Assembly (NCBI GenBank): GCA_964599375.1
Contig: CAZREW010000009.1
Coordinates: 50,225-114,224, forward strand
Source of the DNA: JAUWCL01 sp964599375
Lineage (GTDB): Bacteria > Krumholzibacteriota > Krumholzibacteriia > Krumholzibacteriales > Krumholzibacteriaceae
DNA: 64,000 nt
Direction: 5' to 3'
The translations under genes were made by a program, and so were the position numbers. Positions 38,807-47,424 of the stretch are shown here, one piece after another. Position 1 is the stretch's first letter; every line of letters begins with the position of its first letter. The notes under the pieces were generated by a model. That model did not search any database. It was not told the origin of the DNA and saw only the letters and a list, made by a program, of their open reading frames with translations.

Positions 38807-41104
38807 ATGAGAACAAGGATCCTCGCGGCCGCTGTCCTGCTCGCCGCGCTTCTGACTTCTCAGGCTTCGGCACTCGACTGGCCGTTCCGGATCGAGGCGG
38901 GCGACACGCTTATCACCATCTACATGCCGCAGATAGAGACCTTCGAGGGAGACATGGTCACCGCGAGGGCGGCCATCTCGATATTCGTGCCCGGCATGGA
39001 GACGCCTGTGTTCGGCGCGATCTGGTTCAGGTCGTACGCGCTGACCGACCGCGAGACCCGTACCGTCGTGCTCTCAGATGTCGATGTCATGAGCGCGAGG
39101 TTCCCTTCTCTGGATGGAAAGGGCCTGGCCCGGTTCAGCGGGCTCGCCGAGACCGAGATCGAGGACTGGGAATTCCTCATGACACTGGACGACATGAAGG
39201 CAGCGATCGAAAATGTCGACAGGCGGAACATCGCTGCGGAGGGGATCAGAAACGACCCGCCAAAGATCTACTTCAGGAGCGCTCCAGAGGTCCTTGTCAC
39301 TATCGACGGCGAACCGAAGGAGCAGGACCTCGAGGGCACCGATCTGAAATATATCGTCAATACGGCGTTCTTCATAGTCTATGATAAGAAGAGCAGGAAC
39401 TATTACCTCAGGGGCGGCCCCTGGTGGTACTCGTCAAAAAAGGCCGATTCAGGTTTCGCTCCCGTGGGTCGGGTACCGGACGAGGTGGCGGAGCTGAAGG
39501 AAGAGACTGACAAGGCCGCCGCGGCCGCAGCCGCCAAGGCGGAGGCAGCCGGCGATGAGGTCCCGGCTGATCCCGATTCAGCCTTCGCGGGACAGTCACC
39601 CCCAGGGGTCATCGTCACGACCGTTCCGGCCGAACTGATAGTTTCGGATGGGGAACCCGATTTCACGCCCGTCGAGGGTACCGATCTTCTCTATATGACG
39701 AACACCGATAGCGATGTTTTCATCGATACGAAGGGGCAGCAGTATTTCACGCTGATATCTGGACGCTGGTACACGGCTCCCTCTATGGAGGGAGGCTGGA
39801 AGTATGTCGCCTCCGAAGACCTTCCCGTGGATTTCGCGAAGATACCGCCGGAGTCCGACAACGGGCATGTACTTGCCAGCGTCGCCGGGACCGAACAGGC
39901 CCGAGACGCCGTCCTCGACATGTATGTGCCGCAGACCGCCGAGGTGAGCAGGAAGGAAGCGGCGGTCACCGTGGAGTACGACGGTGAACCGAGGTTCGAG
40001 AGGATTGAGGATACGGACATGACCTACGCGGTCAACACGTCGAGCGCGGTGATATTGTTCGGGAGGAACTATTACTGCTGCGATGAGGCGGTATGGTTTA
40101 CAGCCCCGGCTCCGACAGGGCCATGGGTGGTCTGCATCGATGTACCCGGCCTGATCTACACGATCCCACCGAGCTGTCCCCTCTACAACGTGGTCTATGT
40201 GCGGGTCTATGATCACACACCGGATGTGGTCTATGTCGGATACACGCCTGGATATACATGCTCATACGTATATGGCGGCACTGTGGTCTACGGGACGGGC
40301 TATTATTACAGGCCGTGGTACGGACGCTACTATTACCCTCGTCCGGTGACCTGGGGATATGGCGTCCACTGGAACCCTTATACCGGATGGGGCTTTTCCT
40401 TTGGCGAGATGTACGGCGGGCCCTACGGATGGTTTCGCATGGGCTGGGGCTCTCCTTACCAGTACTGGGGACCGAGAGGGTACTGGGGAGGATATAATCG
40501 CGGCTACAGGCACGGCTATTATCATGGCGCGTTGCGCGGCTATGCTACCGGCCACAGGGCGGGCCAGCATTACGCCCCCTCGCCGAACCTCTACAAGAAC
40601 AGGTCGACCGGTGTGAAAAGGACAGGCGAGGTCCGCACCGCCAAGAAGAAACCGGCGGGAAGCCCCTCGACCATGGAAAGGCGGAGGCCGGCCGGGACTG
40701 CGATGACGAAGGAGAGAGCGCCCGCTGCCGGGCAGGCCAGGGACAATATCTACGTGGACAAGAAAGGGAACGTCTACCGGGACAACCAGGGGAGATGGGA
40801 GAAGCAGACAGGCACGAGGGACAAGTCGGCCGGTCAGCCCGGTAGAACATCGAAAAAGGAACTGAACGCTTATAAGAACGCGAGGGACAGGGCCGCGCGG
40901 ATCAATGAGCAGTACCAGCGCCAGCAATCATCTTCTCAGCGTGACAAGAAGCAGCAACCGATCCAGAGGGATGCAGGCAAGAAGAGCACTGGCCGGGGGG
41001 ACACGAGCCAGAGCACGCCGAAGCCTGCGACAAGCGGCCAGCGCAATACGAGATCGAGCGGCAAACGGCGCACTTCGGGTTCGGGAAAAGAGAAAAAGAA
41101 ATAA
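38807..41104 (+). CDS. Exported protein with three ~80-aa repeats, Tyr/Gly/Trp-rich core and basic tail
   Basis: Start at ATG 38807 (GGGAGGT upstream), giving a signal peptide (MRTRILAAAVLLAALLTSQASA). 765 residues. After an N-terminal domain come three related repeats, each with 'IDGEPKEQDLEGTDLKYIVNT', 'SDGEPDFTPVEGTDLLYMTNT' or 'YDGEPRFERIEDTDMTYAVNT' followed by a Tyr-containing strand and a W(Y/F)xxxx turn. Next is a ~150-residue stretch very rich in Tyr, Gly, Trp and His (for example GYYYRPWYGRYYYPRP), then a Lys/Arg/Gln-rich disordered tail. I do not recognise the family; such proteins are annotated as carbohydrate-binding-like or cell-surface. Outer surface or secreted location likely. 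Confidence 0.75.
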   Translation: MRTRILAAAVLLAALLTSQASALDWPFRIEAGDTLITIYMPQIETFEGDMVTARAAISIFVPGMETPVFGAIWFRSYALTDRETRTVVLSDVDVMSARFPSLDGKGLARFSGLAETEIEDWEFLMTLDDMKAAIENVDRRNIAAEGIRNDPPKIYFRSAPEVLVTIDGEPKEQDLEGTDLKYIVNTAFFIVYDKKSRNYYLRGGPWWYSSKKADSGFAPVGRVPDEVAELKEETDKAAAAAAAKAEAAGDEVPADPDSAFAGQSPPGVIVTTVPAELIVSDGEPDFTPVEGTDLLYMTNTDSDVFIDTKGQQYFTLISGRWYTAPSMEGGWKYVASEDLPVDFAKIPPESDNGHVLASVAGTEQARDAVLDMYVPQTAEVSRKEAAVTVEYDGEPRFERIEDTDMTYAVNTSSAVILFGRNYYCCDEAVWFTAPAPTGPWVVCIDVPGLIYTIPPSCPLYNVVYVRVYDHTPDVVYVGYTPGYTCSYVYGGTVVYGTGYYYRPWYGRYYYPRPVTWGYGVHWNPYTGWGFSFGEMYGGPYGWFRMGWGSPYQYWGPRGYWGGYNRGYRHGYYHGALRGYATGHRAGQHYAPSPNLYKNRSTGVKRTGEVRTAKKKPAGSPSTMERRRPAGTAMTKERAPAAGQARDNIYVDKKGNVYRDNQGRWEKQTGTRDKSAGQPGRTSKKELNAYKNARDRAARINEQYQRQQSSSQRDKKQQPIQRDAGKKSTGRGDTSQSTPKPATSGQRNTRSSGKRRTSGSGKEKKK

Positions 41105-41187
41105 GCCGGGATCCCGGGAGGAAGTCCGGTCTGTATGGATAATCTCACGCATGGAGATATGCTGGGCCTGGTAAGGGGGAGTGATCC

Positions 41188-42207
41188 ATGGCGGACGGCC
41201 ATTCTACTTCGAGGATACTGATCACGTTCGCTGCTTTCGTCGTAATAGTCGCCGGTATGAAGGCAGCTTCGACGATAGTGGTCCCTGTCCTGCTTGCCCT
41301 TTTCCTGGCCATCATCTGTTCCTCTCCCGTCTCGTGGATGACCGGGAAGGGAGTGTCGGCCTGGCTCGCGATCCTCGTGGTGATATTCGTGATAATCGCG
41401 ATAAGCTCGTTCGTGACGGGATTTCTCGGGGCTTCGATAGGCGATTTCGTCAAGTCGTACCCGAGATATGCCGATGCCCTCGATCAGCGCTTTTCCGGGG
41501 TTGCCCGGTGGCTCGAGGGGCGGGGAATCGATATGGGCAGGATCGATCTGCTGGGAGATATCGATTCACGCACCGTCATGGGATATACGGCATCGGCGCT
41601 CAGCAGCCTCAAGGACGTCCTTGCTAACGGGTTCCTGATAATCGTAACGGTCATCTTCATGCTGCTCGAGGCCTCGAGCTTCCCGAGAAAACTCGGGGAG
41701 ATCCTCGATGATCCGGACAGGTCCATTCCCCAGTTCGAGCAGTTCGGCAGTGAGATCAGGCGCTATCTCGCGCTCAAGACGATCATATGCCTCTCGACCG
41801 GGATCGTGGCGACCGTGCTCTGTCTTGCGGTCGGCGTGGACTATCCGTTCCTGTGGGGATCGCTCGCATTCCTCCTGAACTACATCCCTACGATCGGCTC
41901 CTTCATAGCGGCGATCCCGCCGGTCCTGCTGGCCTTCGTCCAGTTCGGATTCACGCGCGCAATCGTCGTAGGTGTCGGGTATATCGTGCTCAACCTGGTG
42001 ATCGGGAACTTCGTAGAGCCGAGGGTCATGGGCAGGGGGCTGGGATTGTCGACGCTTATCGTCTTTCTCTCCCTGATATTCTGGGGGTGGGTGTTCGGGC
42101 CCGTAGGGATGATACTCTCGGTGCCGCTTACGATGATGATGAAGATCGCTCTCGAGTCGAGAGAGGACACGAATTGGATAGCGGTCCTTCTCGGATCGCC
42201 GAAATAG
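41188..42207 (+). CDS. AI-2E (UPF0118/PerM) family transporter
   Basis: 339 residues, about eight transmembrane helices, with the family pattern: two N-terminal helices, a ~100-residue amphipathic segment (residues ~70-145), then helices including GSLAFLLNYIPTIGSFIAAIPP and NFVEPRVMGRGLGLSTLIVFLSLIFWGWVFGPVGMILSVPL. That C-terminal signature is diagnostic. Members export AI-2 or Na+/H+ and other ions; the substrate cannot be told here. AAGGGGGAG precedes the ATG. Followed by a strong bidirectional terminator. Confidence 0.9.
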   Translation: MADGHSTSRILITFAAFVVIVAGMKAASTIVVPVLLALFLAIICSSPVSWMTGKGVSAWLAILVVIFVIIAISSFVTGFLGASIGDFVKSYPRYADALDQRFSGVARWLEGRGIDMGRIDLLGDIDSRTVMGYTASALSSLKDVLANGFLIIVTVIFMLLEASSFPRKLGEILDDPDRSIPQFEQFGSEIRRYLALKTIICLSTGIVATVLCLAVGVDYPFLWGSLAFLLNYIPTIGSFIAAIPPVLLAFVQFGFTRAIVVGVGYIVLNLVIGNFVEPRVMGRGLGLSTLIVFLSLIFWGWVFGPVGMILSVPLTMMMKIALESREDTNWIAVLLGSPK

Positions 42208-42236
42208 ATCGTACTGTCATCGCTGATACCACAGAA

Positions 42237-42266
42237 AAGGGGCCGCGGCGTCTGCCGCGGCCCCTT
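42237..42266. terminator. Bidirectional intrinsic terminator
   Basis: A perfect 13-bp stem AAGGGGCCGCGGC / GCCGCGGCCCCTT with a four-base loop (GTCT), between the convergent AI-2E-type gene and the FadL-type gene. Flanking A- and T-rich ends let it serve both directions, although the T-run is short. Confidence 0.85.
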
Positions 42267-42294
42267 GTCATTCGGTCATACAAGCGAGTGACTG

Positions 42295-43782
42295 CTAGAA
42301 GGCCCTGCTGTACATGACCTGCCAGTTGTACTGCTTGTGCTTAGACTCGACGGGCGGAATAGTCGAGCCGTTCCCCGGATTGGTCGCGCTGTTTTCGAGC
42401 GCGGTCTGGAACGAGGCGTTGATCCCGTTGACCTCCGCCCAGTCAAAGCCCGCGCCGAGCGTTATGTGATGCTCGACGATGGCGGGGAAGAGGGCGTTGA
42501 CGTACTTGTCGGGAACAGGGTTCTTGCCGTAGTTGTATCCCGCCCTGAGCGTCAGCGCGTCGGTTGCCCTGTAGGCTCCGCCGAGGGCCATGACGAGCTG
42601 GTTCTCCCATTTCTGGTAGAGCGTGGCGTCCATCTCGAGGCCAGCGAAGGCCCCGTTCCCGGCTGAGTCGTCGGCCTTGAAGCTCATCTTGAAGTCCTTC
42701 ATCGCGCTTTCCCAGCCGATGTACTTCAGGTCGAGTGCGAGCATGAGCTTCTCGCTTGCGTCCCAAGAGACGCCTCCGCCGATCACCCACGGCCACTCAA
42801 AGTCCCTGATCGTGATCGTGCCGGCGACGGCGAGGTCCATGTCCTGGTAGACGCCCGTCGGGGCGCCCTCGAATACACCGGGATCTATGTTGACGCCCAT
42901 GCTGAGCGTCGCGTTATCGGTCTCGAGGTCCTGGAGCCAGGTCTGAGTGTGATATGTCGCGCCGATCCTGACAGCGGGGCTGACCTCATAGGTCAGGCCG
43001 AGCTTGCCGGCCGCTCCGTATCCCATGGCTTCCCCGAAGAACCGGCTGTCGTTCGAGAAATCGAAGTAGGCGTGATAGAGCCGGCTTATGCCGGTGCCGC
43101 CAGCGGGCTCATAGAGCATTCCGAAGGCATCGACCATCGAGCCGCTGGCCATGCCGATAGTCTGCGCCATAGGGTTCGTCATGTCGCCGAACTGCGCCTC
43201 GCTCATCGCCATCTGGAGGTCCATCCCGGCCCATACGAAGTCGAAGGTCGCTCCGATCGTAAGCTTTTCGTCGACGTCATATGTGACGGGAACGATCACT
43301 CGTCCGACGCTGACCTCGGAGCGGTTGACGAGTCCGTGCTCGAGGGCCGTGTTCTGGCCCATGCTCGGGTCGGACATCCAGGAACTGGAGCTGTACTCGG
43401 TGCCCATGCCGCCCTGGCCGAATACACCGAGCCCGTAGCCCCACTGGTCCTTCTTGACCATGAAGCCTAGCGCCGGCATCCAGAACGACTTGCTCTCCGA
43501 CTCGGCCGACATTTTACCCATCGGGGTCGTCACCGTGGCGGTGATCCTGGGGCCGAGGTAACCGAGGGCCAGGTCGAGGTGGTAACCATCGGTGAAAAGG
43601 CCCAGTGTGGCAGGGTTGTTCATCATCGCGGCGGTCCCGTTGTAGAACCCGAACGACGTGCCGCCCATGCCCGCCGATATCGGGCCGTACCCCTCGAGGT
43701 TCATTCCGTTAGTCGCCGTCGCCGCCGCGGGGAGCACGGCCGAAAGCGCGAGCGCCAACAAGATAGTCAGCAGTCTTCTCAT
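42295..43782 (-). CDS. FadL/OmpP1/TodX-type outer-membrane protein
   Basis: 495 residues. Signal peptide (MRRLLTILLALALSAVLPAAATA), then NGMNLEGYGPISAGMGGTSFGFYNGTAAMMNNPATLGL, the N-terminal hatch with the NPA motif typical of FadL/OmpP1. The rest is strand-rich with repeated aromatic girdle residues and it ends in Phe (YSRAF), the beta-barrel assembly signal. Imports long-chain fatty acids or other hydrophobic compounds. Proves an outer membrane in this organism. Its promoter is at 43.84 kb. Confidence 0.92.
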   Translation of the reverse strand: MRRLLTILLALALSAVLPAAATATNGMNLEGYGPISAGMGGTSFGFYNGTAAMMNNPATLGLFTDGYHLDLALGYLGPRITATVTTPMGKMSAESESKSFWMPALGFMVKKDQWGYGLGVFGQGGMGTEYSSSSWMSDPSMGQNTALEHGLVNRSEVSVGRVIVPVTYDVDEKLTIGATFDFVWAGMDLQMAMSEAQFGDMTNPMAQTIGMASGSMVDAFGMLYEPAGGTGISRLYHAYFDFSNDSRFFGEAMGYGAAGKLGLTYEVSPAVRIGATYHTQTWLQDLETDNATLSMGVNIDPGVFEGAPTGVYQDMDLAVAGTITIRDFEWPWVIGGGVSWDASEKLMLALDLKYIGWESAMKDFKMSFKADDSAGNGAFAGLEMDATLYQKWENQLVMALGGAYRATDALTLRAGYNYGKNPVPDKYVNALFPAIVEHHITLGAGFDWAEVNGINASFQTALENSATNPGNGSTIPPVESKHKQYNWQVMYSRAF

Positions 43783-43836
43783 TTCAAGCCTCCCAGCTAA
43801 TTGAGAAAAATTACGGATTAAGAAGGCAATGCACGC

Positions 43837-43865
43837 AATATATGGATGCCCGATTACTGAGTCAA
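43837..43865 (-). promoter_or_regulatory. Promoter of the FadL-type gene
   Basis: Read on the minus strand: TTGACT (43865-43860), 17-base spacer, TATATT (43842-43837). Predicted start lies about 50 bases before the ATG at 43782. The -35 lies next to the end of the upstream GDT1 gene. Confidence 0.7.
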
Positions 43866-43873
43866 GATGTTAG

Positions 43874-44140
43874 TTATTTCCCGGCGAGCACCAGAGCCCC
43901 GAAAAGGATGAAGAGGCCACCTGATACGTATCTGACTGATTTCTCGCCTATCACGGAGGGGAGGAAATTGCCCACGAGCACCCCGAGGCCTGTCGCCAGC
44001 ACCATAGCCAGCGCAGCGCCGGCGAAGACGACCCAGGGAGACCTGTATCTGCCCGCGAGGCTCAGTATCGTCATCTGCGTCTTGTCGCCCAGCTCGGCGA
44101 GGAACATTATCCCGAACGAGGCGAAGAAGATCTTCCACAC
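43874..44140 (-). CDS. Half-size TMEM165/GDT1 (UPF0016) family protein
   Basis: 88 residues, three helices, with one copy of the family motif FLAELGDKTQMTIL (E-x-G-D-K-T). Full GDT1 proteins (~190-200 residues) hold two such halves; single-copy bacterial forms function as dimers or paired subunits. The family transports Mn2+/Ca2+ or similar cations. It is the last gene of the cell-wall recycling operon and starts one base from the end of amgK. Confidence 0.85.
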   Translation of the reverse strand: MWKIFFASFGIMFLAELGDKTQMTILSLAGRYRSPWVVFAGAALAMVLATGLGVLVGNFLPSVIGEKSVRYVSGGLFILFGALVLAGK

Positions 44141-44141
44141 G

Positions 44142-45173
44142 TCAGTCTTTCCTTTCTATGACCTTTTCCTTTATCCGGGCGACAAGGCTGCTTGTGACGG
44201 GGAAGCGTCCCGACTCGGTCAGGCCCTCCTCGAGCAGCCCCAGCCCAGGCCTAATGAATCCGAGGAACTCTTTTTTGTCCTTCTTCAGGCCGAGAAAGGA
44301 GAAGGCCGCCAGCGCCTGCATGTTCCTTTGTATCCCGGCGAGCACGAACCTGCCGCAGAACGTCTCGAACCCACCCTCCGGTTCGGGGCCGTCGCCGACC
44401 GTCCTGTAGTAGAGTTCCATCAGGAGTGTCTTTCGCGTACCGGAGTCGACGGGATGATAGGGGTCCTTCAGGAGGGAGGCTATGTCGTACATGCCGGGGC
44501 CCCTGTGCGCGGTCTGGAAGTCCACGACCTTGAGCATCCCGTCCCTTACCATGATATTACGGCTCTGAAAATCCCTGTGCATGAATACGAGGGGCTGCGA
44601 GGCGAGTTCCACGGCGAGCGCCCTACGCTCCATGTCCCATCCCGGTGGCATCTCAATGCCGGCGTATCCGGCCGCGAACTCTCTGGCAAAATACTCCGTC
44701 TCGCCCAGAAGCACCGCTTCGCTGAAGACCGTATCGCCAAGGATGCCGGCATCTCTCTCCGCTATGGTGACCGATGTCTGCAGACGGAAGAGTATATCGA
44801 CGCAGTCGCGGTAAAATGCCAGCTCGGCCTGCGGGTCCGCTCCCTCGAGCGCATCTACAAGGTGGATATCGCCGAGGTCCTCCATGACCACCACCCCGCC
44901 TTTGTCGACGTGGTAGAAGCTCGGGACCGCGACGCCGTTTTCCCTGAGGAAATCGCCTATACGCACGTATCGGTCGAACTCGGTACCACCGCCCGGCTGC
45001 ACGAGCAGTACGGCGGTGAGCCCGTCCTCCTCTACCCTCAGGAAATGCCTGTCCGATCCGCCGCGGGTCATCTCGCTGACGATCGCCTGTCCGGAGAACC
45101 CGCCCCCGGGCATCCTGTCCCATCGGGCTTCGAGCGCCCGTAGAGCCAGCCTGAGGACTTCAGGATCCGTCAA
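44142..45173 (-). CDS. amgK: AmgK-like N-acetylmuramate/GlcNAc anomeric kinase
   Basis: Start at TTG 45173, overlapping the murU stop; GGAGG lies seven bases upstream, whereas any upstream start would lie within murU. 343 residues of the aminoglycoside-phosphotransferase fold: GGSDRHFLRVEEDGLTAVLLVQPGG (nucleotide loop), VVVMEDLGDIHL (hinge), FMHRDFQSRNIMV (catalytic HxDxxxxN) and VVDFQTAHRGPGMYDIASLL (metal-binding DFQ). Matches AmgK, which phosphorylates MurNAc at C1 for direct recycling to UDP-MurNAc. Coupled to a MurU-like partner. Confidence 0.88.
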   Translation of the reverse strand: MTDPEVLRLALRALEARWDRMPGGGFSGQAIVSEMTRGGSDRHFLRVEEDGLTAVLLVQPGGGTEFDRYVRIGDFLRENGVAVPSFYHVDKGGVVVMEDLGDIHLVDALEGADPQAELAFYRDCVDILFRLQTSVTIAERDAGILGDTVFSEAVLLGETEYFAREFAAGYAGIEMPPGWDMERRALAVELASQPLVFMHRDFQSRNIMVRDGMLKVVDFQTAHRGPGMYDIASLLKDPYHPVDSGTRKTLLMELYYRTVGDGPEPEGGFETFCGRFVLAGIQRNMQALAAFSFLGLKKDKKEFLGFIRPGLGLLEEGLTESGRFPVTSSLVARIKEKVIERKD

Positions 45174-46213
45174 TTCTCTACCTCCATCACGCCACCCTCG
45201 TATATGATCGCACGGCTCAGCCGCGTGCCGCTTCCGACGGTCGCGCCTGCAAGCACTACGCAATCCTCGAGAAACGTATTTCCTTCGATCCGGGCGCCGT
45301 CTCCCACATCCAGGAACCCCTTCCAGGAAGCGCCGGGATCGATCGACGACAGGGCTCCGGCCCTGAGAGGCAGCGGCGGCGGGACCGTACCCTCGAACCG
45401 TACCTTTTCTACCATGATACGCCTGTGAATGTCGAGATATGACTGCGGGGAGCCGATCTCTCCCCATGCGGGTCCGTCTCCTGATGATGTGCCGGCGGAT
45501 GACGCGTGCGTCTCCGAAGAGTGTTCCGGTCGACTGCCCGATGGCCGCGCGAGCGAGATATCGAAGGCGGCGACTGAGCCGGGCATGCGCGCGATCATCT
45601 CGAGAAGCACCGGGACCAGGCCTTTTTTTCCCCGGGGGAAATACTCGAGCGCGTCCCCCGAGATGACAGCCGTCCCTGTATAGCCCATCAAGACCGGGCC
45701 CCGGGGCGGGGAGACGGCCCTGGAGGAGGGGCCGATCCCGAGGACGTCGTTTCCAGCGCCGACTCTGACTGAGGCGGGAGGTGTGCGGCCGCTTCCGTCC
45801 GGCCGCATCAGTATCATCGTGACCAGGGCCCCGCGGTCCCTGTGGAACTCGAGGGCATCGCCGAACCCGAACGAAGAGAGGATATCACCGTTATGGAGCA
45901 GTATGTGGTCGGCATCCCTGAGATCTGAGGCCATGTTACCTATGCCTCCCCCGGTGTCGAGGAGCTCCTCCTCCTCGTGGAATGTCACGGGCCAGTCCCT
46001 GCCGGCGGCAAAGTCCCTTATCCTGCCGCCGAGATGGAAAAGATTGATATGGAGCCTCGAGGCGCCGCAACGGAGCAGCTTCTCAGCCGTGATCTCGAGC
46101 AGAGGTATGCCGGTGACGGGCAGGAGCGGCTTCGGCAGGACGCCGGTAAGCGGCAGCATCCGGGTCCCTTTCCCGGCTGCGAGAATGATCCCTTCGATCC
46201 TTCCGCCTTTCAT
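45170..46213 (-). CDS. murU: MurU-like nucleotidyltransferase with C-terminal LbH extension
   Basis: 347 residues. N-terminal nucleotidyltransferase: GIILAAGKGTRMLPLTGVLPKPLLPV (GxGTRxxxxxxxxPKP), FHEEEELLDTGGGI and LLHNGDILSSF (metal Asp). After a variable Ser/Gly-rich stretch (~residues 195-235), a left-handed-helix-like C-terminus (LRAGALSSIDPGASWKGFLDVGDGARIEGNTFLEDCVVLAGATVGSGT) follows. Pseudomonas MurU (~223 residues) lacks this tail. Next to amgK it should form UDP-MurNAc from MurNAc-1-phosphate and UTP; a general sugar-phosphate specificity is possible. Confidence 0.82.
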   Translation of the reverse strand: MKGGRIEGIILAAGKGTRMLPLTGVLPKPLLPVTGIPLLEITAEKLLRCGASRLHINLFHLGGRIRDFAAGRDWPVTFHEEEELLDTGGGIGNMASDLRDADHILLHNGDILSSFGFGDALEFHRDRGALVTMILMRPDGSGRTPPASVRVGAGNDVLGIGPSSRAVSPPRGPVLMGYTGTAVISGDALEYFPRGKKGLVPVLLEMIARMPGSVAAFDISLARPSGSRPEHSSETHASSAGTSSGDGPAWGEIGSPQSYLDIHRRIMVEKVRFEGTVPPPLPLRAGALSSIDPGASWKGFLDVGDGARIEGNTFLEDCVVLAGATVGSGTRLSRAIIYEGGVMEVEN

Positions 46214-46250
46214 CTCCCCGGTCCTTTGGCCTGTCAGGGGCCCATTCTAC

Positions 46251-47417
46251 TCAGCCGTAGAGCAACCAGCCCGCTCTCGATTCGAGGAATCTCCCGGCCT
46301 GTTCGTCCCATCCCGCCGCTATCTGGCCGGCGCTCATCCCCGCGGCGAGGGATTCCCTCAGCCCGGATCCGCCGGAAATCATGTCTATCGGCGGTCTTTC
46401 AGTCTCATATTCATAGGGAGGGTCGAGCCAGGCGAAATCCTCCGGGTACAGATCGGATACGGCCCGCAGGACCGCGACGGCGCAGAGGACCGGCCTGAAG
46501 GCCGCCGTGTCAGTCACGTGGATCTGCAGCCCCCCGCAGTCCTCGCCGGCGTACTTGTCGAAGGTGGGCCTGAATACGGCAGGCCGGAAGGCCGCTCCCG
46601 GAACGCCGGCCGATTCGAGTGTGAAGGTCAGCTCCATCGGGTCGATCCACGGCGCTCCAGTCAGTTCGAAAGGCCTCGTCGTGCCCCTGCCTTCCGAGAT
46701 GTTCGTCCCCTCCAGCAGGACCGTACCCGGGTACACGAGCGCCGTGTCGGGGGTAGGGATATTGGGAGACGGCATGACCCACGGGAGCCCTGTGTCGCGA
46801 AAAAGCATCCCCCTTGACCATCCCTTCATCCTCACGACCTCGAGAGCGCAGGGATCAGTCTCGGTCTCATTGATCGCCATAAGGATCTCGCCGATAGTCA
46901 ACCCATGCCGCATCGGCAGGGGCCAGAGCCCGACGAACGACTCGAATCCCTTCTCGAGGAAGGGGCCCTCGACTCCGGTCCCCCCGAGCGGGTTCGGCCT
47001 GTCGAGCAGGATCATCTCGACGCCGGACCCTGCGCAGGCCCTCATCATGAGCAGGGCAGTCCAGATGTAGGTGTACGGCCTGGCTCCGACGTCCTGAAGG
47101 TCCGTGATGACGATATCCAGCCCCTCGAGCATCTCGGGCAGGGGCGCTCTTGTCGCGCCGTACAGGGAATAGACGGGGATGCCGAGGTAGGGATCGGTAT
47201 ATCCCTCCCACTCGACCATGTTGGCCTGGGTCAATCCGGCCGGTCCATGCTGTGGCCCGAAAAGGCACGAGAGGACCACGTCGCTCCCGGCTATGATGCC
47301 GGCTGTGTGGTCGAACGAGGCGGATACGGAAGCCTGGTTGGCCAGGAGCCCGATCCTTGCTCCTTTTGGCAGCCTGTACCGGCCGCTGCTCAGTATGTCG
47401 CATCCTGTCCGTACCAT
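46251..47417 (-). CDS. namZ: NamZ-like exo-beta-N-acetylmuramidase (DUF1343)
   Basis: 388 residues covering DUF1343: ARIGLLANQASVSASFDHTAGII, LFGPQHGPAG, PVYSLYGATRAPLPEMLEGLDIVITDLQDVGARPYTYIWT and EGTNISEGRGTTRPFELTGAPWID. NamZ releases MurNAc from the non-reducing ends of peptidoglycan glycans. Bacillus and Tannerella NamZ are exported; no signal peptide is visible here, so a cytoplasmic role on imported fragments or an unusual export route must be considered. In operon with murU and amgK, making a MurNAc salvage path. Confidence 0.88.
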   Translation of the reverse strand: MVRTGCDILSSGRYRLPKGARIGLLANQASVSASFDHTAGIIAGSDVVLSCLFGPQHGPAGLTQANMVEWEGYTDPYLGIPVYSLYGATRAPLPEMLEGLDIVITDLQDVGARPYTYIWTALLMMRACAGSGVEMILLDRPNPLGGTGVEGPFLEKGFESFVGLWPLPMRHGLTIGEILMAINETETDPCALEVVRMKGWSRGMLFRDTGLPWVMPSPNIPTPDTALVYPGTVLLEGTNISEGRGTTRPFELTGAPWIDPMELTFTLESAGVPGAAFRPAVFRPTFDKYAGEDCGGLQIHVTDTAAFRPVLCAVAVLRAVSDLYPEDFAWLDPPYEYETERPPIDMISGGSGLRESLAAGMSAGQIAAGWDEQAGRFLESRAGWLLYG

Positions 47418-47424
47418 TCTGTCC

